A DNA stretch of 64,000 bases, taken from Arenivirga flava. GTDB taxonomy: Bacteria; Actinomycetota; Actinomycetes; Actinomycetales; Microbacteriaceae. Below are positions 34,687-43,005 of the stretch, in pieces. The position numbers were made by a program, and so were the translations under genes. Every line of letters starts with the position of its first letter. The stretch's first letter is position 1. The notes under the pieces were generated by a model. The model was given only the letters and a program-made list of their open reading frames with translations, made no database searches and was not told the DNA's origin. The stretch covers positions 1,116,001-1,180,000 of the forward strand of contig NZ_BSUL01000001.1 in NCBI RefSeq assembly GCF_030161575.1. Direction: 5' to 3'.

Positions 34687-36282
34687 CTACAGCGCCTCGA
34701 CCGCGGCCCGCTCGACGGCGAGGCCGTCGCGGTACCGGTCGAGGTAGCTCGCGAAGCCCGCGACGTCCGCCGGCTCCGGGTCGGCGGTCTCGAACGCGGC
34801 GTCCGCGAAGACGACGTCCTGCAGGTAGGCGTCCAGGTCGGTGCCGTGGTCGGCGCCGGCGTCGTGCTGGCGGACCGCGAACGCCGCGAGCACCGCGATC
34901 CCCCACGCACCGCCCTCGGACGCGGTCGCGGCGACCGCGACGGGCGCGTCGAGCGCCCCGGCCAGGAAGCGCTGAGCGACGCCCGCCGTGCGGAACATGC
35001 CGCCGTGGGCCAGCATCCGCTCGATCTCCACGCCCTGCTTGGCGAGCACCCGCAGGCCGAGCGCCAGGGTGCCGAAGACGCCGTAGAGCTGGGCGCGGCC
35101 GAAGTTGCCGAGCGTGAGCGAGCTGTCGGGGGTGCGCACGAAGAGCGGCCGCCCCTCGTCGGTGCCCGCGATGGGCTCGCCGGCGAGGTGGTTGTAGGCC
35201 AGCAGACCGCCCGCGTCGGCGTCACCGGTGAGCGCCTCGGTGAAGAGCGCCTCGTACACCGCGTCGGGCTCGATTGGGTGCCCGGCGGCGGCCGCGAAGC
35301 GTCCGAGCAGGCCGGCCCAGGCGGCGAGCTCGCTGGCGCCGTTGTTGCAGTGCACCATCGCGACGGCGTCGCCGGACGGCGTCGTGACGAGGTCGATCTC
35401 GTGGTGCACACCGGTGAAGGGCTGCTCGAGCACGACCATCGCGAAGATGCTCGTGCCGGCGCTGACGTTGCCGGTGCGCGGGGCGACCGAAGCGGTGGCG
35501 ACCATGCCGGTGCCGGCGTCGCCCTCGGGCGGCGCGGCGATCGCGCCGGGCTGCAGCGTGCCGCTCGGGTCGAGGTAGGCGGCACCCTCGGCGGTCAGCT
35601 CGCCGGCGGCCTCGCCCGCGACGAGCACCTCGGGCAGCAGCTCCCGCAGGGCCGGCACACGGCCCGCGGCGTGCGCGTCGTAGCGCTCGACCAGCTCGGC
35701 GTCCCAGTCGCGCGTCGCGGAGTCGATCGGGAACATGCCCGAGGCGTCGCCGACGCCGAGCACGTCGCGGCCGGTCAGCAGCCGGTGCACGTAGCCGGCG
35801 AGGGTGGTGAACGAGCGGATGCGCGCCACGTGCTCCTCGCCGTCGAGCACGGCCTGGTGCAGGTGCGCGATCGACCAGCGCAGCGGGATGTTCGTGCCGA
35901 GCAGCTCGGTGAGCTCGGCGGACGCTGCGCCCGTGGTCGTGTTGCGCCAGGTGCGGAACGGCACCAGCAGCTCGCTCGTCTCGTCGAAGGCCAGGTAGCC
36001 GTGCATCATCGCCGAGACGCCGATGCCGGCGAGGCGCTCCAGGCGCACGCCGTGACGGGCCTGGACGTCGGCGGCCAGGGCGGCGAAGGCCGCCTGCAGA
36101 CCGGTGCGGACGTCGTCCAAGCCGTAGGTCCACATCCGCTCGACGAACGCGTTCTCCCACTCGTGGGCGCCGACGGCGAGCACCTCGCTGGGATCGTCGC
36201 CGATGAGGCAGGCCTTGATGCGGGTCGAGCCGAGCTCGATGCCGAGGACCGCGCGACCCTCGGAGATGACGGAGGCGCTCAT
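34687..36282 (-). CDS. araB: Ribulokinase-type FGGY carbohydrate kinase
   Basis: 531-residue kinase of the FGGY family. The N-terminal phosphate-binding motif is [15 protein letters not shown], the substrate region is [10 protein letters not shown] and [10 protein letters not shown], and the second domain has [11 protein letters not shown] and [14 protein letters not shown]. Position between araD and araA indicates ribulokinase activity (L-ribulose to L-ribulose 5-phosphate). The sequence is of the actinobacterial/clostridial xylulokinase-like type rather than the long enterobacterial AraB, so xylulokinase is an alternative. The ATG at 36282 overlaps the araD stop (ATGA). Confidence 0.88.
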   Translation of the reverse strand: MSASVISEGRAVLGIELGSTRIKACLIGDDPSEVLAVGAHEWENAFVERMWTYGLDDVRTGLQAAFAALAADVQARHGVRLERLAGIGVSAMMHGYLAFDETSELLVPFRTWRNTTTGAASAELTELLGTNIPLRWSIAHLHQAVLDGEEHVARIRSFTTLAGYVHRLLTGRDVLGVGDASGMFPIDSATRDWDAELVERYDAHAAGRVPALRELLPEVLVAGEAAGELTAEGAAYLDPSGTLQPGAIAAPPEGDAGTGMVATASVAPRTGNVSAGTSIFAMVVLEQPFTGVHHEIDLVTTPSGDAVAMVHCNNGASELAAWAGLLGRFAAAAGHPIEPDAVYEALFTEALTGDADAGGLLAYNHLAGEPIAGTDEGRPLFVRTPDSSLTLGNFGRAQLYGVFGTLALGLRVLAKQGVEIERMLAHGGMFRTAGVAQRFLAGALDAPVAVAATASEGGAWGIAVLAAFAVRQHDAGADHGTDLDAYLQDVVFADAAFETADPEPADVAGFASYLDRYRDGLAVERAAVEAL

Positions 36283-36988
36283 CGCCGCGCGTCCGTCGCC
36301 TGGCCGTACACGTTCTGGTACCGGTCGAAGAGGCTGTCGATCTTCTCCTGCGGGATCGGCAGGGGGTCGCCGAGCTGGCGGGCGATGTGGATGCTGCGGG
36401 CGACGTCCTCGACCATGACGGCGGCCTTGACCGCGTCCTTGGCGTCCTTGCCGATGGTGAAGGGGCCGTGGTTCTGCATGAGCACGGCGCGCGAGCGGTG
36501 ACCGCGCAGGGTCTCGACGATGCCGCGGCCGATCGTGTCGTCGCCGATGACCGCGAAGGGACCGATCGGGATCTCGCCGCCGAACTCGTCGGCCATGCCG
36601 GTGATGACGCACGGGATCGGCTCGCCGCGGCTCGCCCAGGCGACGGCGTAGGTGGAGTGCGTGTGCACGACGCCGCCGACCTCGGGCATCTCGCGGTACA
36701 CGTAGGCGTGCGCGGCGGTGTCGCTGGAGGCGGCGCGCTCGCTGCCGGGGTGCCCGGCACGACCTCGCCGTCGAGGGTGCAGAGCACCATGTTCTCGGGG
36801 GCCAGGTCGTCGTAGCTCACGCCGCTCGGCTTGATGACGAAGTAGTCGGTGCCCGGCACCCGGCCGCTCACGTTGCCGCCGGTCCAGATGACCAGCTGGT
36901 AGCGCACGAGCTCGTCGTGCAGCTTCGCGACCTCCTCGCGCACCTTCTGGATCGCCTCGCGGGCCTCGGCAGGATCGACAGCGCTCAC
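36279..36988 (-). pseudogene. araD: L-ribulose-5-phosphate 4-epimerase, frame break
   Basis: The frame breaks where ACC CCG GGC AGC is expected (plus 36745-36746, one base short). With one G added the protein is 236 residues, normal for AraD, continuous through GEVVPGTPGSERAASSDTAA. Class II aldolase-fold features are all present: WTGGNVSGR, IKPSGVSYDDL, metal-ligand histidines in VVHTHSTYA and the QNHGPF motif. It converts L-ribulose 5-phosphate to D-xylulose 5-phosphate. The start is GTG 36988 with AAGGAG seven bases upstream. It is the first gene of the arabinose operon, behind a perfect operator palindrome at 37047. A sequencing error is the likely cause of the break. Confidence 0.9.
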
Positions 36989-37046
36989 GCGGACTCCTTC
37001 GTCGTGGAACTCGCCCGGATGTGTCCCGGGCCGCGGTCAGTCTCGC

Positions 37047-37060
37047 ATGTGAGCGCTCAC
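37047..37060. promoter_or_regulatory. Perfect palindromic operator TGTGAGCGCTCACA before araDBA
   Basis: 14-base perfect palindrome 58 bases upstream of the araD start. Its AGCGCT centre is of LacI/AraR type, but its arms differ from the GGnAAnCGCTTnCC sites elsewhere in the window, so a separate regulator is likely. The nearest candidate is the LacI protein at 38172, on the far side of the repeat block; that link is inference. Confidence 0.75.
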
Positions 37061-37064
37061 ACTT

Positions 37065-37370
37065 GCAACCGTCGGCTCGCGCTCCGCCCCTCCGCAACCC
37101 GCGCTCGCTCCGCTCCGCCCCGTCACGCCGCGCCCTAGCTCCGCTCCTCCGCAACCCGCCCTCGCTCCGCTCCTCCGCAACCCGCCCTCGCTCCGCTCCC
37201 TCACCCCGCCCTCGCTGCGACCCCGTCGCTACCCGCTCGCGCTGCACCCCGTCGCGACCTGCTCGCGCTGCGCGCCCTCGCGACCCGCCCCGCTGCACCC
37301 CATCGCGACCGGCTCTCGCTGCACCCACTCCGCGACCGGCCCTCACTTCACCCCTCGCGACCCGTTCTTT
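37065..37370. repeat. Low-complexity C-rich degenerate tandem array
   Basis: About 300 bases of near-repeats of CGCAACCCGCCCTCGCTCC and shorter derivatives (CTCGCTCCGCTCC, CGCGACC). On the plus strand there is almost no purine run. No coding region is believable. It occupies the first part of the 1183-base gene-free stretch between araD and the LacI gene at 38172. Confidence 0.7.
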
Positions 37371-37374
37371 TCAT

Positions 37375-38043
37375 CGAGTTGCCTCGAATGGTTGCTACCC
37401 GGCCGCCGAAGCAGCCAATCGCGGCAACTCGATGCACGGGAATCAGCGCGGCCGTGGATCTCGGCGTGTACGCGTCCGAGGAGCGTCCGAATCGAGGCGT
37501 GCAGAGACGACCGACCCACCAGCCCTCGCCGCCCGCAGAGCCGACCTGAGCTCCGCCTCAACTCACCACGCGCGACACCGAGTTGCCGCGAATGGCTGCC
37601 ACCCGACCGCCGAAGCAGCCAATCGCGGCAACTCGATGCACGGGAATCAGCGCGGCCGTGGATCTCGGCGTGTACGCGTCCGAGGAGCGTCCGAATCGAG
37701 GCGCGCAGAGACGACCGACCCACCAGCCCTCGCCGCCCGCAGAGCCGACCTGAGCTCCGCCTCAGCTCACCACGCACGACACCGAGTTGCCGCGAATGGC
37801 TGCCACCCGACCGCCGAAGCAGCCAATCGCGGCAACTCGATGCACGGGAATCAGCGCGGCCGTGGATCTCGGCGTGTACGCGTCCGAGGAGCGTCCGAAT
37901 CGAGGCGCGCAGAGACGACCGACCCACCAGCCCTCGCCGCCCGCAGAGCCGACCTGAGCTCCGCCTCAGCTCACCACGCACGACACCGAGTAGCCGCGAA
38001 TGGCTGCCACCCGACCGCCGAAGCAGCCAATCGCGGCAACTCG
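37375..38043. repeat. 204-base tandem repeat carrying a 57-base palindrome (3 full + 1 partial)
   Basis: Units start at 37375, 37579, 37783 and 37987 (exact 204-base steps); the fourth ends after the palindrome at 38043. Each unit opens with a 57-base inverted repeat: a 21-base arm beginning CGAGTTGCCGCGA, a 15-base loop, and a 21-base arm ending TCGCGGCAACTCG, with one mismatch. A 147-base linker follows. Units 2 and 3 are almost identical; unit 1 is more divergent. Because 204 is divisible by three, all six frames stay open, but no start with ribosome site or known domain is seen. Bases 38044-38171 up to the LacI stop show nothing further. Confidence 0.9.
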
Positions 38044-38171
38044 GTAACGTCTGCGCGGTACGGCAGCGGACGTGTGGTCAGGTCAGCGCGAGCGATGCCA
38101 GTTGCGCGGCGCAGGCGCAGCGCGACAGCGCGGCGCAGCCGCCGGCGCGCGGCCGCCGGTGCGCGGCGCGC

Positions 38172-39137
38172 TCAGCCGCTCGTGCGCGCCAGCAGCTCGG
38201 GCGCGGGCGCCGGGGCGTCGCGGGCCTCGGCGCCGTCGAGCAGCGCGGCCACCGCGCCCATGAGCCGAGCCCCGAGCGCCGCGTGGTCCTGGCGCACCGA
38301 GGTGAGCGCGGGGATGAGGAACCGCGCCTCCGGGATGTCGTCGTGCCCCACGACCGCCACGTCGCCCGGCACCGAGCGCCCGAGCCCGGCGAGCGCGTGC
38401 AGCAGCCCCAGCGCCATGGTGTCGTTCGCGCTGAACACGGCATCGCAGTCGCCGAAGCGCGTCGCGGCGTCGGCGCCGCTCGCCGCGCTCCAGTCGCCGG
38501 CGACGACCGGGCCGGGCTCGAGGCCGGCGCGCTCGAGCGCCAGCGCCCAGCCGGCCTCGCGCTCGCGGGCGTCCCACCACTCGGCGGGTCCGGCGAGGTG
38601 GCCGATGCGGCGACGACCCGAGCGGATGAGGTGCTCGGTCGCGAGCGCCCCTCCGGCCCGCTGGTCGAGGGATGCTGCGCCCGCGCCGCGGCCGCGGCCG
38701 GCCGTGCTGAGCACGGGCACGGCGTTGGGCACCAGGCGGCGCACCGCATCCGCCAGCGGGTCGCTCGGCGAGACCAGCACGATCGCCTGCACCTGCTGCA
38801 GCAGCAGGGCCTCGACGGCCGCGCCCACCGCATCCGCTTCGGAGCCGACCGCGAGGCTCGCCACGGTGTAGCCAGCCGAGGCGGCCTCGGCGGTGAAGGC
38901 CCGCGCGATGCTCACCGGGCCGAAGAGCTCGGCGTCGCTGCGCAGCACGCCGAGCACGCCGCTGCGACGGCGGGCGAGCGCGCGGGCGGCGGCGTGCGGC
39001 CGGTAGTCGAGCGCGGCGACGGCGTCGAGCACCCGCTCACGGTTGTGCGGACGCACCCGGTCGTCGCCGTTGAGCACGCGCGAGACCGTCTGGTGCGAGA
39101 CCCCCGCGGCGGCGGCGACGTCGAAGATGGTCGGCAT
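38172..39137 (-). CDS. LacI family transcriptional regulator
   Basis: 321-residue regulator. HTH residues 2-28 (PTIFDVAAAAGVSHQTVSRVLNG), hinge YRPHAAARALARRRSG, effector domain from LGVLRSDAELFGPVSIARAF to VAVVGHDDIPEARFLIPALTSVRQD. The HQTVSRVLNGDDRVRP recognition region is common in actinobacterial sugar regulators. It lies between the arabinose operon and the eight-gene operon at 39403-47338, and it is a candidate regulator of either; the perfect palindrome before araD is the closest operator. The start ATG 39137 is supported by the leaderless-type element TAAGCT six bases upstream. Confidence 0.9.
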   Translation of the reverse strand: MPTIFDVAAAAGVSHQTVSRVLNGDDRVRPHNRERVLDAVAALDYRPHAAARALARRRSGVLGVLRSDAELFGPVSIARAFTAEAASAGYTVASLAVGSEADAVGAAVEALLLQQVQAIVLVSPSDPLADAVRRLVPNAVPVLSTAGRGRGAGAASLDQRAGGALATEHLIRSGRRRIGHLAGPAEWWDAREREAGWALALERAGLEPGPVVAGDWSAASGADAATRFGDCDAVFSANDTMALGLLHALAGLGRSVPGDVAVVGHDDIPEARFLIPALTSVRQDHAALGARLMGAVAALLDGAEARDAPAPAPELLARTSG

Positions 39138-39143
39138 GTGCCG

Positions 39144-39149
39144 AGCTTA
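39144..39149 (-). promoter_or_regulatory. Leaderless -10 element of the lacI-type gene at 38172
   Basis: On the minus strand TAAGCT lies six bases before the ATG at 39137, without a ribosome site, the arrangement seen at several other genes here. Confidence 0.55.
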
Positions 39150-39205
39150 GAGCGGCGCCGTGGGGCGGGCGCACGGCGCCCGACCCGACCGGTCGACGGC
39201 ACGGT

Positions 39206-39337
39206 GCCGCGTCAGACTGCTCGGCACAGCCCTACCGCGCCGCGTCGGACTGCTCCGCACGGCCCCACCGCGCCGCATCCGACTGCCCAGCACGGCCCCT
39301 CCGCGCCGCATCCGAATGCTCGGCACGGCGCCGCGCC
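39206..39337. repeat. Four tandem copies of a 33-base unit
   Basis: Units start at 39206, 39239, 39272 and 39305, each beginning GCCGCGTCxGACTGCTC or a close variant and differing by a few bases. They fill much of the 265-base gap between the LacI gene start and the end of the eight-gene operon. No gene is seen in the gap. Confidence 0.85.
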
Positions 39338-39402
39338 CCGGCGCCGGCCGGCCCACGGCGCCGGGCCGGATGTGCTCGGGCCGCCGCCGGCCGGCGCACC
39401 GC

Positions 39403-40272
39403 TCACGCCCCGAGCGAGGCCACCGCCCACTCGTAGGAGATGCGGTGCGACTCCTTCACCGACGGCACGCTCGGGTGGTCGACCTCGATCATGAGGTCGC
39501 CGTCGTAGTCGTGCGGCAGGGCCGCGACGACCGCGTCGAGGTCGAGCACGCCCCGGCCGGGCTCCGCCCAGAGGCGCCCCGAGCGGCCGAGCTCGCGGTA
39601 GTCCATCCCCTCGTGCGACGCCGGGTCCAGGTAGTCGGGGTAGACGTCCTTGAGGTGGATGCCGCCGATGCGGTCCGCGTAGCGCCGGATGAGCGCCACC
39701 GGGTCGGCGCCCGCCCAGCGCAGGTGGCCCGTGTCCGGCCCGAAGCCGATGAGGTCGGGGCCGAGCTCGTCGAGCAGCCGCACCACCTCGGCCTCGGTCT
39801 CGAACACGCCGCCGACGTGCGAGTGGTGCAGCGGACGCACGCCCTCGGCGAGCAGCACCTCGCAGACCCGCCCGGCGTTCTCGATCGCCAGGGCGAGGCG
39901 GGCCTCGTCGAAGCCGGCCCCCACCGCCGGGCGCTCCATCCGCGCGGGCACCGACATCGACGAGAGCATCGTGCGGTCGAGGCCGAGCTCGGCCTGCGCC
40001 GCCCCGAAGCGGCGGGCCCGCTCGAGCACCTCGTCGATCGCGACGGTCTCGTCGAGCGGGCTGCTGAAGAGGCTGAGCGCCGGGGCGAGCCCGTAGCCGC
40101 CGATCCAGTCGAGGTACTCCCCCGCGCGCATGCCCTCGGGGATGTCGGCCTTCACGGCGGTGAAGCCGATCTCGCGGAAGTCGGCGAGGGCCTCGTCGAA
40201 GACCTCCTTCGTCTTGCCGCGCTCGGCCCAGTACGGGATCGGGTTCGCGGCCACCCGGATGCTGCGGACCAC
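39403..40272 (-). CDS. Sugar phosphate isomerase/epimerase family, IolE-like
   Basis: 289-residue TIM-barrel protein of the xylose-isomerase-like superfamily. VRVAANPIPYWAERGKT at the start, HHSHVGGVFETEAEV, GFGPDTGHLRWAG (Asp/His metal ligands) and GIHLKDVYPDY resemble inosose dehydratase IolE, and LMIEVDHPSVPSVKESH supplies the last ligand glutamate. A dehydratase or isomerase acting on a keto-sugar or inosose is plausible. The start is GTG 40272, three bases after the stop of the dehydrogenase gene. It is the last gene of the long minus-strand operon beginning at 47338. Confidence 0.82.
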   Translation of the reverse strand: MVRSIRVAANPIPYWAERGKTKEVFDEALADFREIGFTAVKADIPEGMRAGEYLDWIGGYGLAPALSLFSSPLDETVAIDEVLERARRFGAAQAELGLDRTMLSSMSVPARMERPAVGAGFDEARLALAIENAGRVCEVLLAEGVRPLHHSHVGGVFETEAEVVRLLDELGPDLIGFGPDTGHLRWAGADPVALIRRYADRIGGIHLKDVYPDYLDPASHEGMDYRELGRSGRLWAEPGRGVLDLDAVVAALPHDYDGDLMIEVDHPSVPSVKESHRISYEWAVASLGA

Positions 40273-40275
40273 GGC

Positions 40276-41364
40276 TCACACCTCCAGCGCCACGGGGCGG
40301 CCCGTGCGCGTCGACTCGTACAGGCCGGTGATGATCGCGATGGCCCGCCGGTTCTCGACGATGCCCACCCGCACCTCGCGCTCGCCGTCGATCGCGGCGA
40401 GCACGTCGCGGTACTGGAAGAGGTGGGCGTCGCCCATCGCCCCGGGCACGCTGGTGCCGGCCACCTGGGGCCGTCCGTCCTCGCCGTGGTAGCGCTCCGC
40501 CTGATTCGTGTCGCCGTTCTGCGCGCCCATCGCGATCTCGGTCGCATCCGCGTCCGACGGGGTCGCGTGCAGGTAGACGAGCCGGTCGTTCTCGATCACC
40601 GCCGAGCCGCGGTCGCCGTGCACCTGCAGCCGGGTGACGAGGCCCGGGTACACGGCGGTCGAGGCGTGGATGACGCCGAGGGCGCCGGAAGCGAAGCGCA
40701 CGACGCCGACCGCCACGTCCTCGACCTCAATGCGCTCGTGCGCGTTCGTGGCGGTGTAGCCGAAGACCTCCACGGGCCGCCCGAGCGCGGCGACGAGCAG
40801 GTCGACGGTGTGCACGCCCTGGTTCATCAGCGCGCCGCCGCCGTCGAGCGCCCAGGTGCCGCGCCAGTCACCCGAGTCGTAGTAGCTCTGCCCGCGCCAC
40901 CAGTCGATGGCCGCGACGCCGGAGGTGATGCGGCCGAGCTCGCCGGCGCGGATGCGCTCGAGCACGATCTCGGTGGACGGGTCGAAGCGGTGCTGTGAGA
41001 TGACGGAGACGACGCGGTCGACGCGCTCCTGGACGGCGAGGATCCGGTTGGCCCGGTCGACCGTGATCTCGGCGGGCTTCTCGATGATCACGTGCGCGCC
41101 GCGCTCGAGCGCGTCGATCGCCGCGTCGCCGTGGGCCCCCGTAGGGGTGCAGACCACGACGAGCCCGATCGGGCCCGCGGCGAAGGCCTCCTCGATCGAG
41201 GCGAACGCGACGCCGCCGTGCTCCGCGACGAGGGCTTCGGCCTTCGCGACGTCGCGGTCGACGACCGCGACGAGCTCGAGGCGGTCTGCCAGTTGGTCGA
41301 TGACGATGCCGTGCTGCGCGGCGATCACGCCGGCGCCGACGACGGCGGTGGGGATGCGGGTCAT
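40276..41364 (-). CDS. Gfo/Idh/MocA family dehydrogenase (paralogue A)
   Basis: 362-residue NAD(P)-dependent oxidoreductase. Rossmann motif TAVVGAGVIAAQHG, EKP motif IIEKPAEITVDRA, active-site region SQHRFDPST and GALMNQGVHTVDLL. The stretch DSGDWRGTWALDGGGALMNQ is nearly identical to that of the dehydrogenase at 46187, so the two are paralogues within one operon. Such pairs often catalyse opposite or successive redox steps, for example at C3 of a glycoside, with an isomerase or lyase between them (inference). ATG 41364 overlaps the upstream gene stop (ATGA). Confidence 0.88.
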   Translation of the reverse strand: MTRIPTAVVGAGVIAAQHGIVIDQLADRLELVAVVDRDVAKAEALVAEHGGVAFASIEEAFAAGPIGLVVVCTPTGAHGDAAIDALERGAHVIIEKPAEITVDRANRILAVQERVDRVVSVISQHRFDPSTEIVLERIRAGELGRITSGVAAIDWWRGQSYYDSGDWRGTWALDGGGALMNQGVHTVDLLVAALGRPVEVFGYTATNAHERIEVEDVAVGVVRFASGALGVIHASTAVYPGLVTRLQVHGDRGSAVIENDRLVYLHATPSDADATEIAMGAQNGDTNQAERYHGEDGRPQVAGTSVPGAMGDAHLFQYRDVLAAIDGEREVRVGIVENRRAIAIITGLYESTRTGRPVALEV

Positions 41365-42197
41365 GCGAGGGTGGCTCCGATTCGGTCGGTGAGGCCGCGG
41401 AAGGCCGCGGCGGCGGTGCGGAAGGCGTCGGGGCCGGAGAAGCCTCCGAGCTCGTGGGCGCCGGACAGGTGCGGTTCGAGGGAGGCGAAGCCCGCGTACC
41501 CGGCGTCGCGCAGGGCGGTCAGCGTCTCGAGCAGCTCGCCGTCGCCCTCCCCCGCCGGTACGACTCGGCCGTCGGCGGCGAGCGCGTCCTTCACCTGCAG
41601 GTAGTCGACGTGCTCGCGCAGCAGGTGCCAGCCGTCGCTGAACGGCCGGGAGCCCACCTGCACGAAGTTCGCGTTGTCCCAGGCGAGGCGCAGCGCCGGC
41701 GACGCGACGGACTCCACGAGGTCGAGCACGTGCTCGGGGGTGTCGCCGTAGATGCCCTTCTCGTTCTCGTGCAGCAGCACGACGCCGGCGCCGGTCGCGA
41801 CGTCCGCGAGGGCGCGCATCCGCTCGAGCACCGCGTCGCGGACGTCGGCGTGGCCGAGCCCGTCGGCGCGGTAGAACGAGAAGACGCGGATGAACGGGGC
41901 ATCCAGCCCGTCGGCGACGCGGATCACGCGGCGCAGCCGCTCCACCTCGTGCTCCACCGGCAGCGACACGTCGACCTTGCCGATGGGCGAGGCGACGGCG
42001 GATGCGGCGAAGCCGCGCCGGTCGAGCACCGCCCGCAGCCGATCCGTGCGCTCGTCGTCGAAGTCGGCGACGTTGACGCCCCAGGCGCTGCGCACCTCGA
42101 TGTGCGAGGCGCCCACCTCGGCGAGCACGTCGAGCTGCACCTCGGGGTCGTCGTCGATCTCATCGCCGAAGCCGGAGAGGGTCCAGGTGGCGCTCAT
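41361..42197 (-). CDS. Sugar phosphate isomerase/epimerase family (TIM barrel)
   Basis: 278-residue protein beginning WTLSGFGDEIDDDPEVQLDVL, a signature of a TIM-barrel subgroup found with sugar dehydrogenases. Metal-ligand candidates are LLHENEKGIYGDTPEH (Glu, about residue 148), LAWDNANFVQVG (Asp), YLQVKDAL and ASLEPHL (Glu). This NEKGIYGD motif is characteristic of the IolE/IolI-like group. It is coupled on both sides by ATGA overlaps to another isomerase gene and to the dehydrogenase gene. It probably isomerises, epimerises or dehydrates the keto-sugar made by the neighbouring dehydrogenases; substrate unknown. Confidence 0.82.
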   Translation of the reverse strand: MSATWTLSGFGDEIDDDPEVQLDVLAEVGASHIEVRSAWGVNVADFDDERTDRLRAVLDRRGFAASAVASPIGKVDVSLPVEHEVERLRRVIRVADGLDAPFIRVFSFYRADGLGHADVRDAVLERMRALADVATGAGVVLLHENEKGIYGDTPEHVLDLVESVASPALRLAWDNANFVQVGSRPFSDGWHLLREHVDYLQVKDALAADGRVVPAGEGDGELLETLTALRDAGYAGFASLEPHLSGAHELGGFSGPDAFRTAAAAFRGLTDRIGATLA

Positions 42198-42964
42198 CGC
42201 GCGTCCGCCCCGCGCACCGCGGCGAGCGCCGCGGGCAGCTCCGCGGCGACGTCCTGCCAGAAGCACTCGATCGACACGGCGCCGTCGTAGCCGCCGTTCC
42301 GCAGCGCCGTGAGGAACTCGCGCAGCGGCCAGTCGCCCTGCCCGGGCGGCCGCCGGTCGGTGTCGGCGATGTGCGCGTGGCCGACCCTGCCGGCGTGCGC
42401 GCCCACCTGCTCCAGGGGCTCGCCCTCGAGCATGATGTGGAAGAGGTCCGCGACGACGGGGACGTCGTCGATGCCGTGCCGGTCGAGGAAGGCGACCGCC
42501 TCGTCGATGGTGTGGATGAGGTTCGTCTCGCCGCGGTGCAGCGGTTCGAGCACGATGCGCACGCCGTTGCGGCGGGCGATGTCGCGCGCCTCCGCCACGA
42601 CCTCGGCGAAGCGCCGCTCGGCCGCTTCCCGGTCCACGCCGTCGGGCACGGTGCGCGCGATGCCGCTGCCGAGCACGATCCTCGCCCCGTCGGCGGCGTG
42701 CGCTCCGACCACGGCGAGCACGTCCTCGAGGTAGCGGGTCACCTCCTGGGCGGGGAATCCGGGGTCGGCGATGCGCAGGCTCCCGGGGAAGAGGATCGCG
42801 AAGGACGGCGAGCGCTCGGCGCCGCGGTACTGCGGGTTCAGGATCCAGCGCCCCTCCGACTCGACCACGAGGTTGCCGACGATGGTCGGCTCCACGTAGT
42901 CGGCGTGGGTCGTGGCGGCGGCGTCGATCTCGGCGGTGGGGAGGATCACTCCGTAGGCGGGCAT
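42194..42964 (-). CDS. Sugar phosphate isomerase/epimerase family (TIM barrel)
   Basis: 256-residue TIM-barrel protein. Ligand motifs are IVLEPLHRGETNLIHT (Glu near residue 138), PVVADLFHIMLEGE (Asp/His), VGHAHIADTDRRPPGQGD and the terminal AVSIECFW (Glu), an arrangement like D-tagatose or D-psicose 3-epimerases and hydroxypyruvate-isomerase-like proteins. I chose ATG 42964, preceded by AGAGAGGG. A coupled GTG at 43009 overlapping the permease stop is an alternative adding 15 residues rich in T, D and R that look non-family. It is the third TIM-barrel enzyme of this operon. Confidence 0.8.
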   Translation of the reverse strand: MPAYGVILPTAEIDAAATTHADYVEPTIVGNLVVESEGRWILNPQYRGAERSPSFAILFPGSLRIADPGFPAQEVTRYLEDVLAVVGAHAADGARIVLGSGIARTVPDGVDREAAERRFAEVVAEARDIARRNGVRIVLEPLHRGETNLIHTIDEAVAFLDRHGIDDVPVVADLFHIMLEGEPLEQVGAHAGRVGHAHIADTDRRPPGQGDWPLREFLTALRNGGYDGAVSIECFWQDVAAELPAALAAVRGADAR

Positions 42965-43005
42965 CCGGGCCCTCTCTGTGTCGGGTTCGGTCGGTCGGTC
43001 GGTCG

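Noticed and set aside
37343-37981. A 212-codon minus-strand frame made of three ~68-residue repeats
   Set aside because: It exists only because the 204-base repeat length is divisible by three. The same holds in other frames, no start signal is seen, and the palindromes dominate the structure.
37375-38043. CRISPR array
   Set aside because: The period is 204 bases, the intervening linkers are conserved rather than variable, and no cas genes are present.
38172-39137. Assigning this LacI protein the name AraR
   Set aside because: It is separated from araDBA by about 1.1 kb of repeats and is equally close to the eight-gene operon, so the target cannot be decided from sequence.
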